64,000 nt of DNA from Mycolicibacter terrae (GTDB lineage: Bacteria; Actinomycetota; Actinomycetes; Mycobacteriales; Mycobacteriaceae). Both the position numbers and the translations under genes were made by a program. Positions 55,714 through 64,000 of this stretch are shown one piece after another (the stretch's first letter is position 1; the number at the start of each line of letters is the position of its first letter). A model generated the notes under the pieces. The model saw only the letters and a program-made list of their open reading frames with translations. It searched no databases and was not told where the DNA came from. Location of the stretch: positions 186,001 to 250,000 of the forward strand of contig NZ_AP022564.1 in NCBI RefSeq assembly GCF_010727125.1, read 5' to 3'.

Positions 55714-57330
55714 TCAGTCCGCCGCGGCCGAGGTCTCGGCGTCCTGGGCCGGGATCGCTTCGACCACGGCAAGATTCAACGGCCGCGCCAGCTGAGTGGG
55801 CACGGCGCGGCCACGCAGCTCGACGATCTCGCCGACCTCCCAGCACAATGCCTCGGAGTCGACGGCGCCGCTGACCGCGACCGCCGAAGCCAGCACGTGG
55901 CCCTCCTCCAGCTTGGCCAGCTCCGTCAAACGGGCGGCCTCGTTGACCGGGTCGCCGATCACGGTGTACTCGAAGCGGGCCCGGGCGCCGATGTGCCCGG
56001 CGATGGCCCGCCCGGCGGAGACACCGATGCCGAACTCCTCCGACTCGAGCACCGGCAGCAGCCCGTCGTGCAGTTCCCGGGCCGCTGCCAGCGCCGCGCT
56101 CGAGGCATCCGGGTGCTCGATCGGCGCGCCGAAGATCGCCAGCGCGGCGTCACCCTGGAACTTGTTGACGAAACCGCCGTGCCGCCCGACGGCCTCGACC
56201 ACCACCCGGAAGAATTCGTTGAGCAGGTTCACCACCTCGCTGGGCGGTCGCGTCGAGGCCAGCCGGGTGGAGCCCACCAGGTCGATGAAGAGCACCGCGA
56301 CATCGCGTTCCTGGCCACCCAGCTCGGTGCCGCGCTCCAGCGCCCGCCGGGCCACATCCTCACCGACGTAGCGCCCGAACAGGTCGCGAAGTCGCTGCCG
56401 CTCGGCCAGATCACGCACCATGTCGTTGAACCCGGCCTGCAGCAGGCCGAGTTCGCTGGCGTCGTAGATCTGCATGTGCGCGTTGTAGTTGCCGCGTTGC
56501 ACCTCCCCGAGCGCCCAGCGCAGCTGGCGCAGCGGGTCGGCGATCGACATCGACACCAGCGCGGTGCCGGCCAGCCCGATGACCAGCGCAGCCAGCGCCA
56601 TGAACAGGATCGGGGTGAACAGCTTGTCCGCCGAGGCGTTGAGCAGTGAGGTCTTGGCGGCCAGCACCGACAGCACGATCGCCAGCAGCGGCACCCCGGT
56701 CGACAGCAGCCACGTCAGCAGCTGACGCAGGATGACACCGGGTGCCCGCAGGTTCTCCGGCGCCCCACCGCGCAGTGCCGCGACGGCTACCGGCCGCAGC
56801 ACCCGCTCGGACTGCAGGTAGCCGATGATCGCGGTGGCGGCCGCGCCCAGAGCGGTGGCGGTGACCACCACCGGCACGACGTCGTGGGCCACCGGCCAGC
56901 TGACGATGACGAATACCACCCCGCCCACCGTCCAGTAGCTGATGCTGATCAGCGAGCGGTAGAAGGGCATTCGCAGCGCCCGGGACCGGGCCAGTTCGGT
57001 GTCGGCGGGGTCGGTGTCGGCGTCGGGATCGGTGAGCAGGGCTTCGCGGCGTTGCCAGCGGAACACCGGCATCAGCAACGCGGTGCTCACCGAGAAGCCG
57101 AAAACGAACAGAAACAACAAGGTGACGGCGAAGATCACCAGGTTGGTGCGCGGCAGGTCCTGGAGGTTGATCCGGTCCTCGGTCGGCAGCCCGAACCGCA
57201 GGAAGCCGAACACGAACAGCGAGCCGATGATGTCGGCCTGCAACAGGCTCAGGGTGAACACCGGCCACGGAGTGCGCACCACCCACCGGACGAATCGGTT
57301 GATCCGCCCCGGCAGGGTCCTGGTACTCAC
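55714..57330 (-). CDS. Membrane adenylate cyclase (Rv3645-like, class III)
   Basis: The 538-residue protein has six N-terminal membrane helices, a HAMP linker (SIADPLRQLRWALGEVQRGN) and a class III cyclase domain. Metal-binding residues are in VLFIDLVGS and FQGDAALAIFG, and the transition-state Asn/Arg region is in IGDPVNEAARLTELAK. M. tuberculosis Rv3645 makes most of the cell's cAMP and affects fatty-acid handling and drug tolerance. Its product feeds CRP and acetyltransferase control of Acs, both relevant to this region. Confidence 0.94.
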   Translation of the reverse strand: MSTRTLPGRINRFVRWVVRTPWPVFTLSLLQADIIGSLFVFGFLRFGLPTEDRINLQDLPRTNLVIFAVTLLFLFVFGFSVSTALLMPVFRWQRREALLTDPDADTDPADTELARSRALRMPFYRSLISISYWTVGGVVFVIVSWPVAHDVVPVVVTATALGAAATAIIGYLQSERVLRPVAVAALRGGAPENLRAPGVILRQLLTWLLSTGVPLLAIVLSVLAAKTSLLNASADKLFTPILFMALAALVIGLAGTALVSMSIADPLRQLRWALGEVQRGNYNAHMQIYDASELGLLQAGFNDMVRDLAERQRLRDLFGRYVGEDVARRALERGTELGGQERDVAVLFIDLVGSTRLASTRPPSEVVNLLNEFFRVVVEAVGRHGGFVNKFQGDAALAIFGAPIEHPDASSAALAAARELHDGLLPVLESEEFGIGVSAGRAIAGHIGARARFEYTVIGDPVNEAARLTELAKLEEGHVLASAVAVSGAVDSEALCWEVGEIVELRGRAVPTQLARPLNLAVVEAIPAQDAETSAAAD

Positions 57331-57399
57331 CAGGACACCGTATCCGGCGGGGCGGCGAAGCCGGAGTCCGAATGTCCCGGCCAGCCGCTACTGTGACCG

Positions 57400-58626
57400 A
57401 TGATGTCCGGGGTTTTCGCACGGTTGGTGGGCCAGCAGGCGGTGGAGGCCGAGCTGTTGGCGGCGGCCCGGTCAGCCCGGCGTGATTCCGCTCACAGCGC
57501 GGTGACCGCAGGCGGTATGTCGCACGCCTGGCTGATCACCGGGCCGCCCGGTTCGGGCCGATCGATCGCGGCACTGTGCTTCGCGGCGGCGCTGCAGTGC
57601 ACCGCCGACGACGCCGAGGGCGGGCCGGGCTGTGGAGGGTGCCGGGCCTGCACCACCACGATGGCCGGCACGCACGCCGATGTGCGGCGGGTGGTGCCGG
57701 AAGGGTTGTCCATCGGCGTCGACGAGATGCGGGCCATCGTGCAGGTCGCCTCCCGGCGGCCCGGGACCGGCCGGTGGCAGATCGTGGTGATCGAGGACGC
57801 CGACCGGCTCACCGAGGGGGCGGCCAACGCCCTGCTCAAGGTCGTCGAGGAACCGCCGCCGTCGACGGTGTTCCTGCTGTGTGCCCCCTCGGTCGACCCG
57901 GAGGACATCGCCATCACCCTGCGGTCGCGGTGCCGGCACGTGGCGCTGGTGACCCCGGCGCCTGCGGCGATCGCCCAGGTGCTGGTCGACACCGACGGCC
58001 TCGACGCCGAGACGGCTGCCTGGGCGGCGGCGGTCAGCGGGGGCCACGTGGGCCGGGCCCGGCGGCTGGCCACCGATCCGGAGGCCCGCCAGCGGCGTCA
58101 GCGGGCGCTGGCGCTGGCCCGCGATGCGGCCACCCCGTCGCGGGCGTTCGCCGCGGTCGACGAGTTGGTGGCCGCCGCGGAGTCCGAGGCCAGGGAGCTG
58201 ACCGCCGGGCGGGCCGAGGTCGAGACCGAGGAGCTGCGCACCGCGCTGGGCGCCGGCGGCACCGGCAAGGGCACCGCGGGGACGCTGCGTGGCACCGCCG
58301 GGGTGATCAAGGATCTGGAGCGGCGGCAGAAGTCGCGCCAGACCAGGGCCTCGCGCGACGCGCTGGACCGGGCCCTGATCGACCTCGCCACCTATTTCCG
58401 GGACGCTTTGCTGGCCGCATCGGGCGTCGGCACCGCCCGGCCCAGTCACCCGGACATGACCGACGCGGTGGCGGCGATGGCCGCGCATGCGTCGGCGGAG
58501 GCGCTGTTGCGCTGCATCGAGGCGGTGCTCGAATGCCGCGACGCGCTGGCCGCGAACGTGAAACCCCGGTTCGCCGTCGGCGCCATGGTCGCCACCATCG
58601 GTCAGGCGCTGCGGGACGACCTGTAA
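57400..58626 (+). CDS. holB: DNA polymerase III subunit delta'
   Basis: The 408-residue clamp-loader subunit has a modified P-loop (ITGPPGSGRSIAALCF, Arg in place of Lys, as expected for delta'). A zinc site uses CTADDAEGGPGCGGCRAC, and SRC is seen as LRSRCRHVAL. It matches Rv3644c. ATG 57400 or 57403. It is the last core gene before tRNA-Thr. Confidence 0.95.
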   Translation: MMSGVFARLVGQQAVEAELLAAARSARRDSAHSAVTAGGMSHAWLITGPPGSGRSIAALCFAAALQCTADDAEGGPGCGGCRACTTTMAGTHADVRRVVPEGLSIGVDEMRAIVQVASRRPGTGRWQIVVIEDADRLTEGAANALLKVVEEPPPSTVFLLCAPSVDPEDIAITLRSRCRHVALVTPAPAAIAQVLVDTDGLDAETAAWAAAVSGGHVGRARRLATDPEARQRRQRALALARDAATPSRAFAAVDELVAAAESEARELTAGRAEVETEELRTALGAGGTGKGTAGTLRGTAGVIKDLERRQKSRQTRASRDALDRALIDLATYFRDALLAASGVGTARPSHPDMTDAVAAMAAHASAEALLRCIEAVLECRDALAANVKPRFAVGAMVATIGQALRDDL

Positions 58627-58655
58627 ACTCGGCTGGTCCCGGAAGCGCCGGGCAG

Positions 58656-58731
58656 GCCGCCTTAGCTCAGTCGGTAGAGCGATTCACTCGTAATGAATAG
58701 GTCAGGAGTTCGATTCTCCTAGGCGGCTCCA
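58656..58731 (+). tRNA. tRNA-Thr(CGT)
   Basis: Acceptor GCCGCCT (58656-58662) pairs with AGGCGGC (58721-58727). The anticodon arm is ATTCA-CTCGTAA-TGAAT, giving anticodon CGT. The T-arm contains GTTCGATTC. The discriminator is T58728, and CCA is encoded at 58729-58731. The same tRNA follows Rv3644c in M. tuberculosis. Confidence 0.97.
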
Positions 58732-58768
58732 CACCCCCACCCCAACTCTCGCGAGCATTGCTCCTATG

Positions 58769-59824
58769 TCAAGTAGCGGCGGCGTGGGGTGTGGGGTGTC
58801 GTGATTTCTCGTCGGCGTGGAGGTGGTTGTAGACGACGCGGGTGAGTCGTCGTTTGAGGCAGCGGAGAGCTTCTTTGGTGGAGTCTCCTTGGGCGAGTCG
58901 TTTGCGGTAGTAGATCTGGCCGGGGCTGTCAGTGAGGCGGGCTTGCGTGATCGCGATGCGGTACAAAGCGGCGTTGAGTTGTCGGTTACCGGATCGGTTG
59001 AGGCGGACTCGGCCGGCGGTGTGGCCGGACCAGGCGGGGATGGGGGCGGTGCCGCTGTGGCAGGCGAACGCGGCTTCGCTTTTGAAGCGGGTGATGCCGG
59101 CGGTTTCGCCGACGAGTTTGGCGGCGGTCAACGGGCCGCAGCCGACAAGTGCGAGCAGGTTCGGTGCTACCGCCTGCACCGTGTCGGTGATGCGTTGGGT
59201 CAGCGCAGTGATCGTCATGGTCAGTCGGATGATGTCGCCGAGTTCGTCGGTGGCCAACTCAGCCAGTAGGCCGTCGACGGTGGCCAGCCAGGCGGCCAGC
59301 GCGATCTGGGTCTTTGCGCGATCCAACGATCCCTTCTTGGGCGACTGAGCGGGGTCGAGTTCATGGATCCGGCCCAGGAACCGGTTGATCGTTGCTGTGC
59401 GTTGTGCCACAAGGTCTTCGCGGCGGTCGACCAGTAACTTCAATTCCCGCGACACCTCGTCGTGGCCGGCCACCGGCAGGTCAGGGTGGCGCAACACCGC
59501 CCGTGCCACTGCCAAGGCATCTATGGGATCGGACTTGCCTCGGGTGCGGGCGCCCGCGCGTTCGTGAGCCATTAGTTTGGGTGCCACCCGCACGACCTTT
59601 TGGCCGGTGGACAGCAGGTCACGTTCGAGGCGGGCCGACAGGTTGCGGCAGTCCTCGATACCCCACAACAGGTCGTCGCCGAGGGTGGTCTTGGCCCAGG
59701 CCAACGCTGCCAGGTGGCCCTCTGTGGTTGCGGGTACGGCTTTGTCTGCAATTTTGCGGCCCACTTCGTCGACGGCGACGAAAGTGTGGGTGCGCTTGTG
59801 TACATCGGTCCCAATGACCACCAT
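58769..59824 (-). CDS. IS110-family transposase (DEDD recombinase)
   Basis: The 351-residue protein is full length. The N-terminal RuvC-like domain has Asp7 (GTDVHK), Glu57 (GIEDCR) and Asp99/Asp102 (GKSDPIDALAVAR). The C-terminal domain has the conserved helix region CGPLTAAKLVGETAGI and the catalytic Ser motif RLNRSGNRQLNAALY. ATG 59824 follows AGAAGG. No frameshift or stop interrupts it, so the element may be active. Confidence 0.96.
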   Translation of the reverse strand: MVVIGTDVHKRTHTFVAVDEVGRKIADKAVPATTEGHLAALAWAKTTLGDDLLWGIEDCRNLSARLERDLLSTGQKVVRVAPKLMAHERAGARTRGKSDPIDALAVARAVLRHPDLPVAGHDEVSRELKLLVDRREDLVAQRTATINRFLGRIHELDPAQSPKKGSLDRAKTQIALAAWLATVDGLLAELATDELGDIIRLTMTITALTQRITDTVQAVAPNLLALVGCGPLTAAKLVGETAGITRFKSEAAFACHSGTAPIPAWSGHTAGRVRLNRSGNRQLNAALYRIAITQARLTDSPGQIYYRKRLAQGDSTKEALRCLKRRLTRVVYNHLHADEKSRHPTPHAAAT

Positions 59825-60071
59825 GGACGGTGCCTTCTTTCATCTCGACGGGGATGCAAGGAAGGTTGGGCCGGCCGGCGGACACATCTCAGTCGGGGGC
59901 GGTGCCACGCTCCTATCAAGTCACGCCGGTCGGTCCTTCCCACCTGGTGCCGGCAGAATGCTCGCTGGTCGACCTCGCGGGCGACAGTGCGTGTCTGAGC
60001 CAAACACCAGGTGCGAAGAACCCAACCACCGCAACGCGGCGATCACCACCCTGACACTGAGTGCGTGTCTG
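59825..60071 (-). other. Non-coding 5' segment of the IS110 element (candidate bridge RNA)
   Basis: IS110-group elements encode a guide ('bridge') RNA in the non-coding stretch upstream of the transposase. This segment has no convincing frame. It contains two copies of AGTGCGTGTCTG (59986-59997 and 60060-60071), and a short GACAC-N7-GTGTC hairpin (60053-60069) overlapping the second. The RNA boundaries and guide loops cannot be set by eye. Confidence 0.5.
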
Positions 60072-60088
60072 CACGGCGACACGCGGCT

Positions 60089-61642
60089 CTAGCCGGCATT
60101 CTGCGCACGCTCGCCGGGTGCTGTCGCCGGCGAGGGCGCCAGGTTCGGCTCCACCATCGGCAGCCGAACCCGAAACACCGTGGCCCCGTCGGCCGATTCC
60201 GCGCCCACCGAGCCGCGGTGCGCGCTGACGATCGAGGCGACGATCGCCAGCCCCAGCCCGGTGCTGCCCAGCTCGCCCGAGCGGGCCTTGTCCGCGCGGA
60301 CGAACCGCTCGAACAGGTGCGGCACCATGTCGGGGTCGATCCCGGGCCCGTCGTTGGCCACCGTCAACTCCGCCACCGGTCCGCCCACCCCGGAACGGTC
60401 CTCGGCGATGGCGGTCGTCACGGTCACCCCGGGCGGTGTGTGCACCCAGGCGTTCTTCAACAGGTTGGTGACGACCTGGTGCAGCCGGGCGCGGTCACCG
60501 CGGACCCACACCGAGGTGTCCGGCAGGACCTTGACCCAGTGGTGACTCGGTGCGGCGGCCGCGGCGTCGTTGACCGCGTCCAGCACCAGGTCGGCCAGGT
60601 CGACGTCTTCGACCTGCAGGTCCTGGCCTTCGCTGAGCCGCGACAGCAGCAGCAGCTCTTCGACCAGCGACGCCATCCGCTGCGCCTCGGATTCGATGCG
60701 GGCCAACGCGTATTCGGTGGTCGGCGGCAGCGTGGAACTGTCCTGCCGGGTCAGCTCGGCGTAGCCCTGGATCGCCGCCAGCGGTGTGCGCAGCTCGTGA
60801 CTGGCATCGGTGATGAACTGCCGCATCCGCCGGTCGGCATCGCTTCGGTAAGCCAGAGCGCTATCGACGTTGTCCAGCAGGCGATTCAAGGCGCCGGCGA
60901 CGATACCGACCTCGTGGTCGGGGTCGACGTCGTCGTCGGCCACCCGGATGGTGATGCGTTCGTCGCTGTCGGTGAGTGGCATCGCCGCCACCGAGGCGGC
61001 GGTGGCGGCGACTCGCCGCAGCGGGCGCAACGCGTAGCTGACCACCGTGATCGTCAGCCCGGCGGTGATCAGCAACGCCACCGTGTAAAGCGCTGCGGCA
61101 GCGGCCATTCGGCGGGCAATGGTGCGGTTCGCCAGGTTCAGTGACCCGCCGATGAACAACATGTCGTCGTCGTCGACGACGCGGGTCTCCACCCGGTAGG
61201 TGCCCAGGCTGCCCAATTCCATCGTCTGTGGGGGTCCGTTGTGCCAATGGTGCTTGTCGATGGCGGCCACCACGTCGGCCGGAGCCGGATAGGGTTCCTC
61301 CTCGGTGAACACCGCCGAGCCGACCACCTTGCCGTCGCGCAGCACCGCCAGCACATTGCCCGGGGTCTGATCGCTGAAACCGAGCAAGGCCCGTCCGATG
61401 GTCGACATGCCGTCGGGACCGATGGAGTTCTCGACGCGGCGATACTTGGCAAACGAATGGCTGAACGCGTTGAGCGACTCGGACACATCGGCGTCGCTGG
61501 TCGCGGTGACGTAGCTGCGCAGGCTCAGCACCGACACCACGCCGACGGCCACGAACGCCACCGTCACCACGGTGGACACCCCGAGCACCAACTGCCGGCG
61601 CAGCGCCCGCGGCCGCCGAGATAAGTTGGCCGAGTGCGTCAT
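60089..61642 (-). CDS. Two-component sensor histidine kinase
   Basis: The 517-residue kinase has two membrane helices (about 18-42 and 168-192) around an extracytoplasmic domain of about 120 residues, then HAMP. The HisKA box is SHELRTPLAAIQGY. The ATPase domain has N-box HQVVTNLLKNAW, G1 VANDGPGID, F-box LFERFVRAD and G2 GSTGLGLAI. It resembles the TrcS/PrrB-type actinobacterial kinases, but I cannot assign an orthologue. ATG 61642 overlaps the regulator stop (ATGA). The stimulus is unknown. Confidence 0.92.
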   Translation of the reverse strand: MTHSANLSRRPRALRRQLVLGVSTVVTVAFVAVGVVSVLSLRSYVTATSDADVSESLNAFSHSFAKYRRVENSIGPDGMSTIGRALLGFSDQTPGNVLAVLRDGKVVGSAVFTEEEPYPAPADVVAAIDKHHWHNGPPQTMELGSLGTYRVETRVVDDDDMLFIGGSLNLANRTIARRMAAAAALYTVALLITAGLTITVVSYALRPLRRVAATAASVAAMPLTDSDERITIRVADDDVDPDHEVGIVAGALNRLLDNVDSALAYRSDADRRMRQFITDASHELRTPLAAIQGYAELTRQDSSTLPPTTEYALARIESEAQRMASLVEELLLLSRLSEGQDLQVEDVDLADLVLDAVNDAAAAAPSHHWVKVLPDTSVWVRGDRARLHQVVTNLLKNAWVHTPPGVTVTTAIAEDRSGVGGPVAELTVANDGPGIDPDMVPHLFERFVRADKARSGELGSTGLGLAIVASIVSAHRGSVGAESADGATVFRVRLPMVEPNLAPSPATAPGERAQNAG

Positions 61643-62400
61643 TGCGGTGGCTTCAGCATGTAACCCACCCCCCGCACGGTATGGATCATCGGGGGGTCGA
61701 CGTCGATCTTCTTGCGCAGATAGGAGATGTAGAGGTCGACGATGCTGGTGCGGCCGGCGAAATCGTAATTCCACACCCGGTCCAGGATTTCCGCGCGAGG
61801 CAGCGCCCGGCCGGGATTGCGCATCAAAAACCGCAGCAACTCGAACTCGGTCGTGGACAGCGACACCGGAATGCCGCCATGGCTGACCTGCCGGCTGGCG
61901 CCGTCGAGCGTCAGGTCCCCGACGGTGAGCACCTCGTCGACCGGTGGCGTCAACTGGGCGGAACGGCGCAGCAGTCCGCGCAGCCGCGCGACTAACTCCT
62001 CGAGGCTGAACGGCTTGGTCATGTAGTCGTCGGCGCCCGAGGTCAGACCGGTGACCCGGTCGGTGACCGAGTCGCGGGCGGTGAGGAACAGCGTCGGGAT
62101 GTAGGCGTCGGATTCACGGACCCGCCGCAGAATCTGCAACCCGTCGACATCGGGCAACATGATGTCGAGAACCAGCAGATCGGGTTCGCCGCTGTGGAAT
62201 TTGGTAACCGCGTCGCGCCCGTTGTGGGCCACGTCGACGACCCACCCCTCGTAGTGCAGGGCCATCGTCACCAGATTGGTCAGGGCCGGCTCGTCGTCGA
62301 CCAGCAGGACCCGGATCGGTGATCCGTCGGGCCGATTGATCCGCGGCAGTTGCCCGAGGATCGCTTTGCGCGGACTCCGATGCTCCGTGTTACCCGACAT
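61639..62400 (-). CDS. OmpR/PhoB-type response regulator
   Basis: The 253-residue regulator has a receiver domain with acidic pair VDDEP, phospho-acceptor Asp in LLVLDIMLPDVDG, Thr in LFLTARD and Lys in MTKPFSLEE. A winged-helix DNA-binding domain follows (STTEFELLRFLMRNPGRALP, IHTVRGVGYML). It is coupled to the kinase. Its N-terminal extension of about 25 residues precedes the receiver. Targets are unknown; the PE-PPE pair immediately upstream is transcribed in the same direction. Confidence 0.94.
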   Translation of the reverse strand: MSGNTEHRSPRKAILGQLPRINRPDGSPIRVLLVDDEPALTNLVTMALHYEGWVVDVAHNGRDAVTKFHSGEPDLLVLDIMLPDVDGLQILRRVRESDAYIPTLFLTARDSVTDRVTGLTSGADDYMTKPFSLEELVARLRGLLRRSAQLTPPVDEVLTVGDLTLDGASRQVSHGGIPVSLSTTEFELLRFLMRNPGRALPRAEILDRVWNYDFAGRTSIVDLYISYLRKKIDVDPPMIHTVRGVGYMLKPPQ

Positions 62401-62429
62401 CGATCATCATTGTCCACCCGGCCTCGCGG

Positions 62430-63716
62430 TCATTCGCCGAGGAGGCGCTGCTTGCGGTCGACGAATTTCTCCTGGGACAGAATTCCGGAGTCCCGCAGTT
62501 CGACGAGTGCGCGCAGTTCGGCGACGACGCCGATCACCTTGGCCTTGGCCGGTTTGTCCGGCTCCTCGGGTCCCTCGGCCGGCCTGGGTGGCGCGGTGGG
62601 GTTGGGCTGGGCGGGCATCGGTGCGTGGCGTCCCGCACCCAGGGTGCCGGCCACGGCGCGTCCGGCCATGCCGGCCAATCCCATCTCGGCGAACGGGGCG
62701 CCGGATCCGGCGGCCGCGGCCGCCGCGGTCGATGCCGCAGCGGATTGCGTTGACACCAAGGTGATCTCGCGCAGCGCCGACGGTGCGGCGGCGGCCCAGG
62801 CCTGTGGCACCGACAGTGCGCCCAGCGGCACCGCCTTGCCCATGCTCGCCCAGGTCGCGCCGACCGGGCCGGCCGCGGCTCCCAGACCGCCGACGGCAGG
62901 CGCCGTCTGACTCAGCAGGCCCAGGCCGCCCAGCGCCCCGAGGCCCTCCGCGCCCTCGGGGAAGGCGAGTTCGCCCAGGGTGATCGCCAAGCCGCCGAAC
63001 GCACCACCCAGGCCGATTCCGCCGAACGGGCCGACGCTGCCCACTTCGAGAACCGCGCCCGCCAGATCGAACGCCAAACCGGGCGAGATCGCGGCGGGCG
63101 AGTCGGCGGCGGAGCCGGCCAGTTGGCCGGCGGTGGTCAGGGCGTGGGTGGCGGCGGCGGTGCCGGCGCTCTGGGGGGTTGAGGTGGTGGGGGTGGCGGT
63201 GTTGTGGGGTGCGGTGAAGGTGGGTAGTTGGGTGGCGGTGGCGGCGGTGCCGGCGTAGCCGTACATGGCGGTGGCGTCTTGGGCCCACATTTGCCCGTAG
63301 AGGGCTTCGTTGGCGGCGATGGCGGCGGTGTTTTGGCCGAGGAAGTTGGTGGCGATCAGGGTGGTCAGTTGGGTGCGGTTGGTGGCGATGACGGCTGGTG
63401 GCACGGTCATGGCGAAGGCGGTTTCGTAGGCGGCTGCGGCGGCGTCGGCCTGGGTGCCGGCTTGGCCGGCTTGGGCGGCGGTGGTGCTCATCCAGGCGGC
63501 GTAGGGGGCTGCGGCGGCGGCCATGGCGGTGGCGGCGGGGCCTTGCCAGGTTTCGTCGGTGAGTGCGGCGATGACGCTGCGGTAGGAGTTGGCTGCGGAT
63601 TCCAGTTCGGCGGCCATGGCTTTCCAGGCGCTCGCGGCGGCGCGGATCGGGCCGGATCCGGCTCCGGAATACATCAGCGCAGAGTTGACCTCCGGCGGCA
63701 ACGCTGCAAAATTCAT
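62430..63716 (-). CDS. PPE family protein (SVP subgroup) with C-terminal SHOCT-like segment
   Basis: The 428-residue protein begins [20 protein letters not shown], a PPE domain with the WQGP turn ([16 protein letters not shown]). It carries the [10 protein letters not shown] motif of the PPE-SVP group. After a Pro-rich linker ([20 protein letters not shown]) it ends in a charged helix-turn-helix pair, [20 protein letters not shown], as in SHOCT domains. PPE proteins are secreted with a PE partner by ESX systems. The PE gene lies 19 bases upstream. The SHOCT-like end is unusual for a PPE protein. Confidence 0.92.
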   Translation of the reverse strand: MNFAALPPEVNSALMYSGAGSGPIRAAASAWKAMAAELESAANSYRSVIAALTDETWQGPAATAMAAAAAPYAAWMSTTAAQAGQAGTQADAAAAAYETAFAMTVPPAVIATNRTQLTTLIATNFLGQNTAAIAANEALYGQMWAQDATAMYGYAGTAATATQLPTFTAPHNTATPTTSTPQSAGTAAATHALTTAGQLAGSAADSPAAISPGLAFDLAGAVLEVGSVGPFGGIGLGGAFGGLAITLGELAFPEGAEGLGALGGLGLLSQTAPAVGGLGAAAGPVGATWASMGKAVPLGALSVPQAWAAAAPSALREITLVSTQSAAASTAAAAAAGSGAPFAEMGLAGMAGRAVAGTLGAGRHAPMPAQPNPTAPPRPAEGPEEPDKPAKAKVIGVVAELRALVELRDSGILSQEKFVDRKQRLLGE

Positions 63717-63735
63717 CGGCTGATTCCCGTCCGGC

Positions 63736-64000
63736 TCAGCTCGCGGCGAAAACGTTCGCGGCCTCGGCGGTCGCATAGGAGATCCCGCCGCCGTTGAGCG
63801 CGGCGACGAACATTTGATTGATGGCGGCGGCCTGCGCGGCCACATTCTGGAACAGCGCGCCGTTGGCGCTGAACCGCGCGGCAATCGTCATCGATACCGC
63901 GTCGGAGGCGGGAGCCGCCACCGCGGTGGTCGGGGCGGCGACCGCCGCGCTCTGCGCCTGCACCGCCGAACCGATTCCCTGAAGATCGCCGGCCGCCCCG
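63736..64000 (-). CDS. PE family protein (5' partial)
   Basis: The frame is open to the right edge, so the start is outside the window. The visible part includes the PE-domain sequence [20 protein letters not shown], then [20 protein letters not shown] and the C-terminal [12 protein letters not shown]. It is a short PE protein without a PGRS tail. Its helical hairpin pairs with the PPE protein for ESX secretion. It is transcribed with the PPE gene. Confidence 0.93.
   Translation of the reverse strand, partial: GAAGDLQGIGSAVQAQSAAVAAPTTAVAAPASDAVSMTIAARFSANGALFQNVAAQAAAINQMFVAALNGGGISYATAEAANVFAAS

Larger units (their letters stand above)
58740..60080. mobile_element. IS110-family insertion sequence
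   Basis: The element carries one transposase on the minus strand with a non-coding segment of about 250 bases upstream of it, the layout of IS110 elements. Terminal inverted repeats are not visible, as usual for this family. The ends are therefore approximate: between the tRNA CCA (58731) and the transposase stop, and before the kinase stop at 60089. Both flanking genes are intact. Confidence 0.8.

Noticed and set aside
63170..63640. Low-complexity GGT/GGC-rich stretch as a tandem repeat array
   Set aside because: It is the Ala/Thr/Gly-rich coding sequence of the PPE domain; no fixed repeat unit is present.

Overview
The window is mycobacterial chromosome. GC-rich codon use, a PE-PPE pair, WhiB4, CRP, MarP, a Flp/Tad locus, the actinobacterial 6C RNA and a probable Ms1 RNA all point to Mycobacterium sensu lato. 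From about 24 kb to 58.7 kb the gene order follows the M. tuberculosis block Rv3683 to Rv3644c, shown here in the opposite orientation. The species cannot be named from the window alone.

Positions 1-7612 are the right-hand end of an integrated element inserted at the 3' end of a tRNA-Pro(CGG) gene. It carries a tyrosine integrase, a MerR-like excisionase, a primase/SF3-type helicase, a 28-codon linking ORF and a small unknown protein. It also carries a cargo operon of three overlapping genes: a TIGR04255 protein, an Xre/DUF2384-like DNA-binding protein and a frameshifted 'SQTCDI' protein. A zinc-finger/HTH protein runs off the left edge. The left attachment junction is outside the window.

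Positions 7.8-24 kb are an accessory metabolic and redox island. Operon 1 (13048 to 8104) encodes a small protein, transaldolase, transketolase, a sulfite-oxidase-like molybdoenzyme, a flavin reductase and a DUF6510 zinc-ribbon protein. Operon 2 (15014 to 13204) encodes an unknown protein and a type II NADH dehydrogenase. Operon 3 (22977 to 19876) encodes a stand-alone cytochrome oxidase subunit I, a membrane protein and a thioredoxin-reductase-like flavoprotein that has lost its redox cysteines. Two regulators lie between operons 2 and 3: a MalT-type LuxR STAND ATPase and a GAF/Fis activator. All three operons are preceded by the same composite operator, GGGTGA-N6/7-TCACCC followed by TCACCCGGGTGA, present four times. 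They therefore look like one small regulon joining the non-oxidative pentose phosphate pathway to respiratory electron transfer.

Positions 24-58.7 kb are conserved core: metallophosphoesterase, PonA2, WhiB4, the paired Get3/ArsA-like ATPases, RidA, an MBL hydrolase, CRP, Nth, a TlpA-like protein, a Nudix protein, MarP, EphE, a secreted protease, Acs, the Ms1-like RNA, an HAD phosphatase, 6C RNA, Ssd-TadABC-Flp-TadE, a DECH helicase with a DUF1998-type tail, CspA, topoisomerase I, an adenylate cyclase, DNA polymerase III delta' and tRNA-Thr. Compared with M. tuberculosis, the dpp peptide transporter between acs and the Rv3662c-like gene is missing, as are the PE_PGRS genes after the tad locus.

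Positions 58.7-64 kb leave that synteny: an intact IS110-family element directly after tRNA-Thr, a two-component system, and a PPE-PE pair in which the PPE protein ends in a SHOCT-like segment. The PE gene is cut by the right edge.
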